Source: Burkholderiaceae bacterium
Lineage (GTDB): Bacteria; Pseudomonadota; Gammaproteobacteria; Burkholderiales; Burkholderiaceae_C
Reading direction: 5' to 3'
Assembly (NCBI GenBank): GCA_024235915.1
Contig: JACKLO010000020.1
Span: 1-64,000, forward strand
DNA: 64,000 nucleotides
Under the pieces are notes generated by a model, which saw only the letters and a program-made list of their open reading frames with translations, was not told where the DNA came from and ran no database searches. This document shows positions 51,784-60,801 of the stretch, piece after piece. The translations under genes were made by a program, and so were the position numbers. Each line of letters opens with the position of its first letter. Position 1 is the stretch's first letter.

Positions 51784-52989
51784 TCAGCTGGCCGCCACGA
51801 ACACCGTCAACACCCCCGTGTAGCCGTAAACGTGGTGCCGTGCGATCTCGCCGCCTGCAAAGAACCCGGCCAACGGCACATCACCCAGCGCATGCCGCAG
51901 CACCTGCAGTTCCGCCGACGGCCCGCCGAAGTGCGGGCCGCCGCGGCCGGAGCAGCTGACGTAGATCGCACCCAGGATGCGCTGCGCCGGGTCCGCGGGC
52001 GGTGAGCCGGGCACGGTCTCCGCCGGCAGCGTCTCGGCCACCGCCTCGCGGATCTCGCTGCAGATGCGCACCAGGTCGCGCCGCGCCGCGGCCACGTCGC
52101 GCTGGCAGAAGGCCAGACGCATGCCGGGTTCGACGAGGTCGGCCACGGCGAAGGCGCGGCGGCCCGGGTCCAGCCCGATCAGGTGGCGCACGCGAGTGTC
52201 GGTGCCGAACTGGCCGCCGCGGCCGATGAGGGCTTCGTCGGCTGCTGACAGGCCCACCAGCGTGGCCTGCAGCCTGGGCAGCACGGCGCGCGGGTTGTCC
52301 AGGTCGGCGATGCCCAGGTCGGCCAGCAGCAGCGGCAGGGCCGGCTGGCCGTCGAGCTCCAGCACCACGTGGCGGTCGGCGGCGGTGATGTGGCGCATCG
52401 GGCCCACGGGCTGGCTGCCCTGGGTGACGCGCGACAGCAGCGGCACGTCGGCGCCGAAGGCCACGCCGGACAGGCCGCCTTCCCAGACACCGTTGGCCAG
52501 CGTGACGGTGCGGCTGCGTGAGGCGGCCAGCCCGCCGAAGAGGTAGCCGCTGTCGGTGCGCTCGGCCAGTTCCTGGATCAGCTCGGCCACGTCGGGCGTG
52601 CCCGGGTCGGCATGCACCTGGGCCGCGAAGGCGCCAGGGCCGTCCAGCGGCTGCGCGCCGGAGAACACGCGGTAGCCGTGACGTGGCAGGGACGACAGCA
52701 GCAGCACCAGCGCCGGCTCGTCGAAGTACTCCACACCGCTGGCGGCCACGCCCACGCCCACGCAGCCCACCCAGTCGGTGCCGGGCCAGCGCTCGCGCAG
52801 GGCCGCCAGCAGGGCATCGGCCTGGGGCGCGTAGGCGTCGGTGAGGTAGCACCAGCCCAGGGTGGGCGCGGCCCCATCGCCAGCGTCGGCGCGGTGCGCG
52901 TCCAGCTGGGCGTCGACCTGGGCGGCGGCCATGGCAAAGGCCATGCGCCAATCCGGGTGCGACGCGTGGCCGCTGCAGAACGGGGCCAT
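51784..52989 (-). CDS. FIST-domain sensory protein
   Basis: A 401-residue cytoplasmic protein with FIST N and C domains, predicted to bind small ligands such as amino acids. FIST N spans about residues 30-200 (VGCVGVGVAASG, LFGGLAASRSRTVTLANG) and FIST C about 210-380 (VRHLIGLDPGRRAFAVADLVEPG, ending with ISCSGRGGPHFGG-like YVSCSGRGGPHF and LAGFFAGGEIARHHVYGYTGVLTVF). It stands alone, unlike many FIST proteins fused to or beside signalling domains. It ends 76 bases from the glcD start on the same strand and begins 19 bases after phaM. Confidence 0.9.
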   Translation of the reverse strand: MAPFCSGHASHPDWRMAFAMAAAQVDAQLDAHRADAGDGAAPTLGWCYLTDAYAPQADALLAALRERWPGTDWVGCVGVGVAASGVEYFDEPALVLLLSSLPRHGYRVFSGAQPLDGPGAFAAQVHADPGTPDVAELIQELAERTDSGYLFGGLAASRSRTVTLANGVWEGGLSGVAFGADVPLLSRVTQGSQPVGPMRHITAADRHVVLELDGQPALPLLLADLGIADLDNPRAVLPRLQATLVGLSAADEALIGRGGQFGTDTRVRHLIGLDPGRRAFAVADLVEPGMRLAFCQRDVAAARRDLVRICSEIREAVAETLPAETVPGSPPADPAQRILGAIYVSCSGRGGPHFGGPSAELQVLRHALGDVPLAGFFAGGEIARHHVYGYTGVLTVFVAAS

Positions 52990-53008
52990 GCGGTGCGCGC
53001 CCTGGCGG

Positions 53009-53596
53009 TCAGCGCCTCGTGCTGCGCGCGCGCGCTGGCTTCTTCTTCGAGGCGGCGGGGGTGGGCGCGGGTGCCGGGGCGGAGGCGCCCGCAGCGGCGG
53101 TGGCCGCGGCCGCCGCCGCCGAAGCGGCCGCCGGCAGGTCCTTCATCGCATTGGAGGCGATCTCGCCGAACTGCTGCGTCAAGGCGCCCCACCAGGCCAT
53201 CGGGTCGACGCCCGGCGCGGCCGGTGCCGCGTCGGACTTGGCGGCGGCCTTTCGCGGGGCGGCAGGTGCTGCCGCGGGGGCGCTGGCCGCGGCCGGCGCC
53301 TTCATCGTCATCGCCTCGCGCAGCGCGTCCACTGGCACGTTCATGCCCTGCAGCGTGTTCAGCGTCATGCGCTGCACTTCCAGCGCCTGGATGGTGGCGC
53401 CGATCATCTTGGTGTTCTGCTCCAGCCAGAACTGCACGGTGCGCAGGTCGCGGATGCGCTTGTCGATCTCCTCCGGGTCGAGTGACGGCGCGATCCATTG
53501 GCCCATGCCGGGCAGGCTCTCGCCGGCGCCCTTGATCAGGCCCTGCAGGAAATCGAAACCGGGCATCAGGCGGGCAAAGCTCGCGGGGTCGGCCAT
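53009..53596 (-). CDS. phaM: PHA granule regulatory protein PhaM
   Basis: A 195-residue protein similar to Ralstonia PhaM, which binds and activates PHA synthase and ties granules to the nucleoid. The N-terminal half is helical: GFDFLQGLIKGAGE, LDPEEIDKRIRDLRTVQFWLEQNTKM (as LRTVQFWLEQN) and LEVQRMTLNTLQGM. A conserved VDPMAWWGALTQQFGEIA block follows an Ala/Pro-rich linker, and the C-terminus is a low-complexity Ala/Pro tail ending in the basic KKKPARARSTRR, a plausible DNA-binding tail. No other pha genes are here. Confidence 0.85.
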   Translation of the reverse strand: MADPASFARLMPGFDFLQGLIKGAGESLPGMGQWIAPSLDPEEIDKRIRDLRTVQFWLEQNTKMIGATIQALEVQRMTLNTLQGMNVPVDALREAMTMKAPAAASAPAAAPAAPRKAAAKSDAAPAAPGVDPMAWWGALTQQFGEIASNAMKDLPAAASAAAAAATAAAGASAPAPAPTPAASKKKPARARSTRR

Positions 53597-53689
53597 GTGG
53601 GGTGCTCCTGGCGTGGGTGGCGGGACCGGCCCATTGTGCGCGGTCCGCCCGGCCGGTCAACGAGTGTGCTGTGCCGGGTCAGCGCCAGG

Positions 53690-54172
53690 TCAGCGGGACG
53701 GCCCGTCGAAGGTGAGCCGGCCGTCCTGCTGCGTGAAGCGCAGCCGGCCCAGCACGTCCATGCCCAGCAGCGGCGAACGCAGGTCCGGCAGCACGGTCAC
53801 ACGCAGGCGCTGCACGGCGATGCCGCCTTCGAGCACCAGGTCCACCCGCGCCTCGTAGCCGGTGGCGATGCCACCGGCGGTGGCGGACTGCACGGCGCGT
53901 TCCGGCTCCAGCCCCAGTTGTTCGGCCAGCGGGCCGGGCAGGGCGGTGCGCGTGGCGCCGGTGTCCACCAGGAACTCCAGCGTCTTGCCGTTCACGCGGC
54001 CTGGCCAGTGGAAGTGGCCATCACCGTGGCGCTGCAGCACCAGGCCACTGCCCTCGATCAGCCAGCTGGTCTGCCGGCCCGCGGCCAGAAAGGCCTGCAC
54101 GGCCAGGAAGAGCACCGTGCCGAGCACCAGCCAGACGGTGGCGATCTTCAGGCTGCGCGGCAGTTCCTTCAT
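53690..54172 (-). CDS. Membrane-anchored retropepsin-like aspartic protease
   Basis: A 160-residue protein with one N-terminal membrane helix (IATVWLVLGTVLFLAVQAF) and a clan AA aspartic protease domain whose catalytic triplet is FLVDTGATRTALP. The later LLGMDVLGRLRFTQQDG is the conserved flap-to-end segment of bacterial TIGR02281-type retropepsins. It would act as a dimer in the periplasm. Substrate unknown. Its start overlaps the stop of the FAH-family gene by four bases. Confidence 0.88.
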   Translation of the reverse strand: MKELPRSLKIATVWLVLGTVLFLAVQAFLAAGRQTSWLIEGSGLVLQRHGDGHFHWPGRVNGKTLEFLVDTGATRTALPGPLAEQLGLEPERAVQSATAGGIATGYEARVDLVLEGGIAVQRLRVTVLPDLRSPLLGMDVLGRLRFTQQDGRLTFDGPSR

Positions 54173-55158
54173 GCCGCAACGTCCATGCCGGCCACGGTCT
54201 GGGCGATGGCACCGAACACGCTGAGCCCGTCCGCGCCCTTGACCTCGATGCGCACCGTGTCGCCGAAGGCCATGTAGGGTGTGCGGGGCTCACCGTGCTC
54301 GATGGTTTCCAGCGCACGCTTCTCGGCGATGCAGGCGTAGCCGGCCGCGGCGTCGGCGTTGCTGACCGTGCCACCGCCGACGATGCTGCCGGCACGCACG
54401 TTGCGCGTGCGCGCCAGGTGGGCCAGCAGCTGGCCGAAATGGAAGTGCATCTCGGCCGCGTCCAGCCGTGCCACCGGCTTGCCGTTCCAGGCCACGCTCA
54501 CCGGCAGGTGCAGGCGGCCGCCCTGCCAGGCGTCGCCCAGCTCGTCGGGCGTCACCGCCACCGGGGCCCAGGCGGTGGCCGGCTTGCTCTGCACCAGGCC
54601 CAGCAGCTTGTCCAACTCCGCCGGCACCAGGTGGCGCAGCGTCCAGTCGTTGGCCAGCATCAGCAGGCGCACACCCTCCAGTGCGGTGGCCGGCGCCGCG
54701 CCCATGGGCAGGTCACCGGTGACGACGGCGATCTCGGCCTCGAAGTCGATCCCGGTCTCAGCGCTGGGGAAGACGGCGTCCTCGTTGGCGCCCAGGAAGT
54801 CGTCGCTGCCGCCCTGGTACATGAGCGGGTCGCTGCGCAGGTTCTGCGGGATCTCGGCGCCACGGGCGTGCCAGACGCGTTCGGCGTGCGACAGGTAGGC
54901 CGAGCCGTCGGCCCACTGGAAGGCGCGCGGCAGTGGCGCCATGCACATCCGCGGGTCGAAGGCGAAGGCGTGGCGCGCCTTGCCGTGGTTGAGCGTGACC
55001 GACAGGTCCTGCAATTGCGGGCTGACGAAGTTCCAGTCGTCCAGCAGCTGCTGCATCCGGCTGGCGATCCCGGTGGCGTAGTGCGCCTGCGTGAGGTCGC
55101 GGGAGACGACGACGAGCTGGCCGTCGCGCGAGCCGTCGCGGTAGGTGGCGAGTTTCAT
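54169..55158 (-). CDS. Fumarylacetoacetate hydrolase family protein
   Basis: A 329-residue hydrolase of the FAH superfamily, which cleaves or decarboxylates diketo acids with a divalent metal. The metal-binding carboxylates are expected in GIDFEAEIAVVTGD, and DWTLRHLVPAELDKL, SKPATAWAPVAVTPDELG and RAGSIVGGGTVSN are family segments. It has an N-terminal domain (MKLATYRDGSRDGQLVVVSRD) found in fumarylacetoacetase-like proteins. Whether it belongs to tyrosine or other aromatic breakdown cannot be said from context. Confidence 0.9.
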   Translation of the reverse strand: MKLATYRDGSRDGQLVVVSRDLTQAHYATGIASRMQQLLDDWNFVSPQLQDLSVTLNHGKARHAFAFDPRMCMAPLPRAFQWADGSAYLSHAERVWHARGAEIPQNLRSDPLMYQGGSDDFLGANEDAVFPSAETGIDFEAEIAVVTGDLPMGAAPATALEGVRLLMLANDWTLRHLVPAELDKLLGLVQSKPATAWAPVAVTPDELGDAWQGGRLHLPVSVAWNGKPVARLDAAEMHFHFGQLLAHLARTRNVRAGSIVGGGTVSNADAAAGYACIAEKRALETIEHGEPRTPYMAFGDTVRIEVKGADGLSVFGAIAQTVAGMDVAA

Positions 55159-55272
55159 GGTCGGCGTATTGTGGGGTCGGGTGCCGACAGCGGCTGGTGT
55201 GGCGCTGGGCAGCGCAGTGGCCGGCTTGAAAGATGCGCCCGGGCACCCATCTGCTGGACAAGGAGTGAACCC

Positions 55273-55542
55273 ATGCAGATGCTCTACCACTCGGACAGCT
55301 ACGTCGTCGTGCGTTTCGACGTGGCGGGGTCCGGCGACCCGGCGACACCGGCCCTGACCCGCGGGGGCTACGAGATCGTGGACCGCCGCGCCGGCCGCGA
55401 GATCTTCCTCGACGGCCTGCTGGCTGAACATTTCCGCCAGGGCGTGCAGGCGCTGGTGGACGGCGAACCCGACGAGGACGCCATGGATGCCTTCATCGGC
55501 CGCTGGACGGTGCTGGCCCAGCAGCCGCTGGCGCTGCACTGA
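55273..55542 (+). CDS. DUF3567 small protein
   Basis: An 89-residue soluble protein of the DUF3567 family, known mainly in Burkholderiales. It starts MQMLYHSDSYVVVRFDV, has GGYEIVDRRAGREIFLDG in the middle and an acidic C-terminal helix (DEDAMDAFIGRW). AGGAG lies seven bases before the ATG. Function unknown. It is divergent from the FAH-family gene, with 114 bases between starts. Confidence 0.9.
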   Translation: MQMLYHSDSYVVVRFDVAGSGDPATPALTRGGYEIVDRRAGREIFLDGLLAEHFRQGVQALVDGEPDEDAMDAFIGRWTVLAQQPLALH

Positions 55543-55749
55543 CGGGCCGCGGGGCGACCGATCGCACGGGCGGGCCGGGCCGCGTCGTTGCCCGTTCTGG
55601 CCGCCCGCCATGCCTGCCGTTTGGGCCCCTGTTTCTGGCCCCTGTTTCGGGCCTTCTGGTCAGCCCTCCGCCGCGCAACTTCGCACACCTGGCACGGCGC
55701 GTGACCTGGCTGGCCTCAAGTCTGCCCCGGGGCGGCCGATGGTGCCCGG

Positions 55750-57249
55750 ATGGATCCCGTGGTCAGCATGTCGGGCGGACCCGTTGCGCCAGGGAGCGTT
55801 GTGGTCGTGGTGGCGGTGGCTGCAGCGGTGGCCGCGGCCTTGGTGGCGCTGCTGCTCTGGCGCCGCCTGAGCCGGCTCAGCCGGCAGGTGGCCGACACGC
55901 AACCCGCCACGCGCGCCGTGGCGGCCGACACGCAGGCCGGGCTGGTGTCGATGGAGGCCTTCGAGCAGGCCCTGGAGCAGGCTGAGCTTCGGGCGCCCCC
56001 GGGCCCTGGCAGCCTGTGTGTGCTGACCGTGGACCTGGACGGCTTTGCGGCCGTCAACGACGACCTGGGCCATGCCGCCGCCGACGCCGTGCTGCTGCGC
56101 ATGGCCCGGCGCCTGGCGGCCGTGGCGCCGGCCAGACTGGCGCTGAGCCGGCTGGGCGGTGACGAATTCGTGCTCGCGCTGGCCTGCCCGCTGGCGCAGG
56201 CGCAGGCGCTGGCGGCCCAGTTGCTGGTCGCGGTGCAGCAGCCGCTGGCCATGCCGGGTGGCGGCAATCTGGCGCTGCAGGCCTCCATTGGCATCGCGGC
56301 CTGGCCGCAGCACGGGGCGCGTGAGCGTCTGCTGGCGCAGGCCCAGGTGGCGCTGCGCACCGTCAAGCAAACCGGCGGCAACGCCTTTGCCGTCTTTGAC
56401 CCGCAGATGTCGGTGGACGAACGGGCGCAGGCGGCCCTGGTGGCGGCGTTGCGCTCGGCCGTGGTGCGGCGCCAGCTGGAGCTGTACTACCAGCCGAAGA
56501 TCGACGCGCGCACGCTGCGGGTCACGGCGGCCGAGGCGCTGCTGCGCTGGCACCACCCGGAGCGTGGCATGGTCAGCCCGGCGGTCTTCATCCCGCTGGC
56601 CGAACGGCACGGGCTGATCGGCGAGATCGGCAACTGGGTCATCGGCGAAGCCTGCCGGCAGGCCGGCGTCTGGCGTCAGCAAGGCCTGCGCATGCGCGTG
56701 GCGATCAACCTGTCGGCCTTCCAGATGCGCCAGGACGACCTGGTGGACCGCATCCAGGATGCGCTGGCTGCCAGCCAGCTGCAGCCGGGGCGCTTCACGG
56801 TGGAGATCACCGAGACCCTGGCGCTGGAGAACACGCAGGCCACGCAGCGCACCTTCGAGCGCCTGCGCGAGGCCGGGCTGCACGTGGCGATCGACGACTT
56901 CGGCGCCGGCCAGACCAGCCTGGCGTACCTGAAGAGCCTGCCGGCGTCGGAACTGAAGATGGACATGAGCTTTGTGCGCGACCTCGCCACCAACGGCGAC
57001 GCCCGCAAGATTGCCGACGCGGTGATCCGCCTGGCCCATGCGCTGGACAAACGTGTGGTGGCTGAAGGTGTGGAGACGCCCGAGCAGCGCGACCTGCTGG
57101 TGGCCATGGGCTGCGACGAGCTGCAGGGCTACCTGTTCGCGCGGCCGATGTCGGCGGCGGCCCTGGGCCTGTGGGCCATGGACGATGGCCCGGCCGCGCG
57201 CCCGGCGTTTGCCAACTCGCTGTTCCAGGACACGCAGCCAGCACCCTGA
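55750..57249 (+). CDS. Dual GGDEF-EAL cyclic-di-GMP protein
   Basis: A 499-residue membrane protein with one N-terminal helix (VVVVVAVAAAVAAALVALLL), then GGDEF and EAL domains. GGDEF is intact (RLGGDEFVLAL, near residue 138) but has no RxxD inhibitory site five residues upstream. The EAL domain keeps EALLRW, NLSAFQM, EITET, IDDFGAGQTSLAYLKSL and VVAEGVET, the residues needed for phosphodiesterase activity. It could therefore both make and break c-di-GMP. The 207 bases before it hold only a short 13-base tandem repeat (55624-55649) of no clear meaning. Confidence 0.93.
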   Translation: MDPVVSMSGGPVAPGSVVVVVAVAAAVAAALVALLLWRRLSRLSRQVADTQPATRAVAADTQAGLVSMEAFEQALEQAELRAPPGPGSLCVLTVDLDGFAAVNDDLGHAAADAVLLRMARRLAAVAPARLALSRLGGDEFVLALACPLAQAQALAAQLLVAVQQPLAMPGGGNLALQASIGIAAWPQHGARERLLAQAQVALRTVKQTGGNAFAVFDPQMSVDERAQAALVAALRSAVVRRQLELYYQPKIDARTLRVTAAEALLRWHHPERGMVSPAVFIPLAERHGLIGEIGNWVIGEACRQAGVWRQQGLRMRVAINLSAFQMRQDDLVDRIQDALAASQLQPGRFTVEITETLALENTQATQRTFERLREAGLHVAIDDFGAGQTSLAYLKSLPASELKMDMSFVRDLATNGDARKIADAVIRLAHALDKRVVAEGVETPEQRDLLVAMGCDELQGYLFARPMSAAALGLWAMDDGPAARPAFANSLFQDTQPAP

Positions 57250-57388
57250 GCGGCTGGCCCCGATGGGCTGAACCTGCAGCCCGGCGCGTGCGCCTGCCGA
57301 TGTGAAAGTCGCATCGGCTAGCATCGACCGCACATCCAGAAGAAGCCCGCGACCCCGCCGTCGAAGCGCAGGGCGCCGGGCCATCACC

Positions 57389-59116
57389 GTGAATCCACTG
57401 GCCAAGCTCCCCCTGCGGGTCCTGCTGACCCTGCCCTACGTCGGCCTCGTCCTGGTGCTGGCGGCCATCGTCGGGCTGTTGTCGCTGCGCGCCGGGCAGG
57501 ACGCCGTGGACACCTGGTCGGAACAGCTGCTGGTCGAAACGGTCAAACGCATCGAGCAGGCCGTGGACCGCCATGTGGCCGGCTCGGCGGCTGTACTGGA
57601 GGCGGCCTTTCCGCGCGGCGTGGCTGCGCCCGCCGACATCGACGCCGAGATGGCGGCGCTGCGCACCCGCTTCTGGCTGGCCACCTCGGTGCACCGCGAA
57701 CCCAACAACTACGCCTACTATGGCGACCGGCAGGGCCACTTCTTCGGGCTGTGGCGCCACGACGAACAGGCGGCCGAGCTGCGCCTGCGCCGCGATGGCC
57801 ATGGCCCGCGCAGCATCCATCGCTTCAGCGGCATCGCGGGTGACCTGGGGGCCCCGGAGGTGGAGAAGCGCATCTTCGACCCGCGGGAACGCCCCTGGTT
57901 CAAGGCCGGCGAATCCAACGCCCTGCACACCTGGACCTCAATCTACATCGACTTCCGCACCGAGGCGCTGGTGGCCACGCGTGCACGCCGCGTGCTTGAC
58001 GCGCAGGGCGCCTTCGCCGGCGTGGTGGCCACCGACCTGTCGCTGCAGCAGGTCAATGACTTCCTGCGCCGGCTCACGCTCAGCCCCAACGGCGTCGCGC
58101 TGGTCACCGAACCCGGCGGCCTGATGATCGGCGTGTCTCGCGGTGCCCACATGCGTGCCAGCCCCGACGGCCAGGCCCAGCGGCTGAATGCGGCGGACAG
58201 CGGCGATGCTTTCGTGGCGGCCACCTACGGGGCGGTGTCGGCCATGCTCGCAGTGTCGCCGGATGGCGAGGCCCGTGCCGCCGACTTCACGCTGCCCGAC
58301 GGCCAGGTCGTGCAGGTGGGCTTCTCGCGCCTGCGCGACGATGCCGGGCTGGACTGGCAGGTGATGGTGGCCGTGCCGCGCGACGACTTCGTGCAGGGTG
58401 TGCAGGCCGGCTTCCGGCGCAGCCTGTGGTTGGGCATCGGTGCGGCCGGCGTCGTGACACTGTTGGGCCTGTGGATCCTGGCCACCATCACGCACGAACT
58501 GCGGCGCGTGGCCGACGCCGCCGGCCGGCTGGGCGAAGGTGCGCTGGACACGCCGCTGCAGAGCCCGCGGCGCGACGAACTGGGCCAGTTGGCGCGCAGC
58601 TTCGACGCCATGCGCTCGCGCCTGCTGACCGACCCGCTGACCGGCCTGGCCAACCGCACCGCGCTGCAGCGGCGCATCGAGCAGCGCCTGCAGCGGCATC
58701 GCCGCCACGACGACGGCGGGCCGTTCGCCCTGCTGTTCATCGACTTCAACCGCTTCAAGGCCATCAACGACCGTCATGGCCACGACGTGGGCGATGCCGT
58801 GCTGTGCGAAATGGCCGACCGGCTGCGGGGCGCCGTGCGTGCGCAGGACCTGGTGGCCCGCTACGCCGGGGACGAGTTCGTGGTGCTGCTCGACGGCATC
58901 GGCGGGCGGGTGGACGCCGAAGCGGCGCGCCTGCACCTTGACCGGTTGCTGCGTGAGCCGCTGCAGTCGCTGCCGCCGGGTCGCGGCGACGAGGATCCTC
59001 CTGAGGGGGCGGCCATCGGTCTGGCGGTGTGCCCGGACGACGGGCGGGACGCCGACCAGCTGGTCCGCCATGCCGATGCCGACATGTACCGTCAGAAGCC
59101 GGCGGACGATCGCTGA
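57389..59116 (+). CDS. Cache-HAMP-GGDEF diguanylate cyclase
   Basis: A 575-residue membrane sensor cyclase. Two membrane helices (VLLTLPYVGLVLVLAAIVG and SLWLGIGAAGVVTLLGLWIL) flank a periplasmic dCache-type domain with FWLATSVHREPNNYAYYGD and RPWFKAGESN-like RPWFKAGES. A HAMP linker (LRRVADAAGRLGEGALD) follows, then a GGDEF domain with signature AGDEF in RYAGDEFVVLL and a correct I site (RAQD). The AGDEF variant is active in characterised enzymes. A GTG at 57302 is the longest option, but the GTG at 57389 leaves a normal short cytoplasmic tail. Confidence 0.9.
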   Translation: MNPLAKLPLRVLLTLPYVGLVLVLAAIVGLLSLRAGQDAVDTWSEQLLVETVKRIEQAVDRHVAGSAAVLEAAFPRGVAAPADIDAEMAALRTRFWLATSVHREPNNYAYYGDRQGHFFGLWRHDEQAAELRLRRDGHGPRSIHRFSGIAGDLGAPEVEKRIFDPRERPWFKAGESNALHTWTSIYIDFRTEALVATRARRVLDAQGAFAGVVATDLSLQQVNDFLRRLTLSPNGVALVTEPGGLMIGVSRGAHMRASPDGQAQRLNAADSGDAFVAATYGAVSAMLAVSPDGEARAADFTLPDGQVVQVGFSRLRDDAGLDWQVMVAVPRDDFVQGVQAGFRRSLWLGIGAAGVVTLLGLWILATITHELRRVADAAGRLGEGALDTPLQSPRRDELGQLARSFDAMRSRLLTDPLTGLANRTALQRRIEQRLQRHRRHDDGGPFALLFIDFNRFKAINDRHGHDVGDAVLCEMADRLRGAVRAQDLVARYAGDEFVVLLDGIGGRVDAEAARLHLDRLLREPLQSLPPGRGDEDPPEGAAIGLAVCPDDGRDADQLVRHADADMYRQKPADDR

Positions 59117-59131
59117 TCCCTACAATCGCGC

Positions 59132-60181
59132 ATGCTTGATCATGCCTACACCCGCGGCGCAGCCCTGCCGGCGCTGCTGGCCCGCCGCATCGCCATCATC
59201 GACGGGGCCATGGGCACCATGATCCAGCGCCACGCGCTGGGTGAGGCCGATTTCCGCGGCACGCGGCTGGCCGATCATGCGAAGGACCTCAAGGGCAACA
59301 ACGACCTGCTGGTGCTGACGCGGCCCGACGTGATCCGCCAGATCCACGATGCCTACCTGGCCGCCGGGGCCGACCTGATCGAGACCAACACCTTCGGCGC
59401 CACGTCGATCGCGCAGGAGGACTACGCGCTGGCCCACCTGGCCCGCGAGATGAACGTGGCTGCGGCACGCATCGCCCGCGAGGCCGCCGATGCCGCATCC
59501 ACGCCCGAGTGGCCGCGCCTGGTGGCCGGCGCGCTGGGCCCCACGCCGCGCACCGCCAGCATCAGCCCGGATGTCAACGACCCCGGCGCACGCAACGTCA
59601 GCTTCGACCAGCTGCGCGACGCCTACCGCGAGCAGGCCGAGGGGCTGCTCGAGGGCGGTGTGGACCTGTTCCTGGTCGAGACCATCTTCGACACGCTCAA
59701 CGCCAAGGCTGCCATCTTCGCGCTCGACGAGCTGATGGCCGACACCGGCGAGCGCCTGCCGGTGATCCTCAGCGGTACCGTCACCGACGCCTCGGGCCGC
59801 ATCCTCAGCGGGCAGACGGTGCCGGCGTTCTGGCATTCGGTGCGCCATGCGCGGCCGCTGGCCGTGGGCCTCAACTGCGCACTCGGTGCGGCGCTGATGC
59901 GGCCGTACATCGAGGAACTGGGCAAGGTGGCGGCCGACACCTACATCAGCTGCTACCCGAATGCCGGCCTGCCCAACCCGATGAGCGAGACCGGCTTCGA
60001 CGAGACGCCGCCGGTCACCGCCGGGCTGATGGCCGAGTTCGCCAAGGCTGGCTTCCTGAACATCGCCGGCGGCTGCTGCGGCACGACGCCGGAGCACATC
60101 GCGGCGATTCGCCAGCAGGTGGCGGCCTACCGTCCCCGCAGCCGCCAGGACCCGCTGTTCAGCGGGCTGCTGGCCGCCTGA
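59132..60181 (+). CDS. metH: Methionine synthase homocysteine-binding module (split MetH N-terminus)
   Basis: A 349-residue protein equal to only the first (homocysteine-binding) module of cobalamin-dependent MetH, which is normally about 1,200 residues. It begins IAIIDGAMGTMIQ and has the three zinc-binding cysteines: C249 (GLNCALGA) and C315/C316 (GGCCGTTPEH). The stop is clean and the next gene is an unrelated OmpA-like protein, so this is a split arrangement rather than a frameshift; the folate/cobalamin/reactivation half must be elsewhere. Start 15 bases after the cyclase stop. Confidence 0.93.
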   Translation: MLDHAYTRGAALPALLARRIAIIDGAMGTMIQRHALGEADFRGTRLADHAKDLKGNNDLLVLTRPDVIRQIHDAYLAAGADLIETNTFGATSIAQEDYALAHLAREMNVAAARIAREAADAASTPEWPRLVAGALGPTPRTASISPDVNDPGARNVSFDQLRDAYREQAEGLLEGGVDLFLVETIFDTLNAKAAIFALDELMADTGERLPVILSGTVTDASGRILSGQTVPAFWHSVRHARPLAVGLNCALGAALMRPYIEELGKVAADTYISCYPNAGLPNPMSETGFDETPPVTAGLMAEFAKAGFLNIAGGCCGTTPEHIAAIRQQVAAYRPRSRQDPLFSGLLAA

Positions 60182-60217
60182 GTTATTCGCTTTCTGTCTT
60201 ACCAAGAAGGATTCCGC

Positions 60218-60736
60218 ATGTTCGACGAACTGGATGATGGCGCCCGCACGGGCGTCTGGGTGGCCCTGGGGATCGTGGCCTTCGTGCTCTTCGGCCTGAT
60301 CGGCGGCCTGGCGATTCGGCAGATGAAGCCGGCCGCGGCGCCGATGGCCGCCGCTGCAGCGGCGCCCGCCGCCATGGTCGACCTGGATGCGCTGCTGGAC
60401 GTCCCGCTGGCCGGCGACCTGGCCGGCACGCTGTATTTCGAGGTCGGCCAGGCCGGGCTCACGCAGGCCGACGGGCCGGCAGTGCTGGCGGCCATCCGCG
60501 GTGCGGCCGACGCCGCGCCGGCGCGCCGGCTGGTGATCTCCGGCTTCCACGACGCCAGCGGCGACGCGCAGATGAACCACGACCTGGCCAAGCAGCGCGC
60601 GATCGCAGTGCGTGATGCGCTGGTGGGTGCCGGTGTCGCGCGCGAGCGCCTTCAGCTGCGCAAGCCAGCGTCCACCGACGGTGGCAGCGCCGACGACCCG
60701 CAGGCGCGCCGCGTCGAGGTGCACCTGGTCGACTGA
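60218..60736 (+). CDS. OmpA-like domain protein with N-terminal membrane helix
   Basis: A 172-residue protein. A single N-terminal helix (VWVALGIVAFVLFGLIGGLA) is followed by an Ala/Pro linker and an OmpA C-terminal-like domain: GTLYFEVGQAGLTQAD, LVISGFHDASGD, MNHDLAKQRAIAVRDALV and ARRVEVHLVD, the segment that binds peptidoglycan. It resembles small inner-membrane OmpA proteins rather than outer-membrane barrels. AAGGA lies upstream of the ATG. It follows the MetH module by 36 bases. Confidence 0.88.
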   Translation: MFDELDDGARTGVWVALGIVAFVLFGLIGGLAIRQMKPAAAPMAAAAAAPAAMVDLDALLDVPLAGDLAGTLYFEVGQAGLTQADGPAVLAAIRGAADAAPARRLVISGFHDASGDAQMNHDLAKQRAIAVRDALVGAGVARERLQLRKPASTDGGSADDPQARRVEVHLVD

Positions 60737-60801
60737 GGGTCGATGGGGATCACCCACCAGCCGGCTGACGGCCCCAAGCTCGTCAGCCGCCGCTCAGCCG
60801 A

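Noticed and set aside
55624..55649. Two tandem copies of a 13-base GGCCCCTGTTTC-type repeat upstream of the GGDEF-EAL gene
   Set aside because: Only two units, no similarity to an operator I know, and slight low-complexity; probably incidental.
59132..60181. metH pseudogene or frameshift
   Set aside because: The module ends at its natural domain border with a clean stop and all zinc ligands, and the following sequence encodes a separate OmpA-like protein in a different context.
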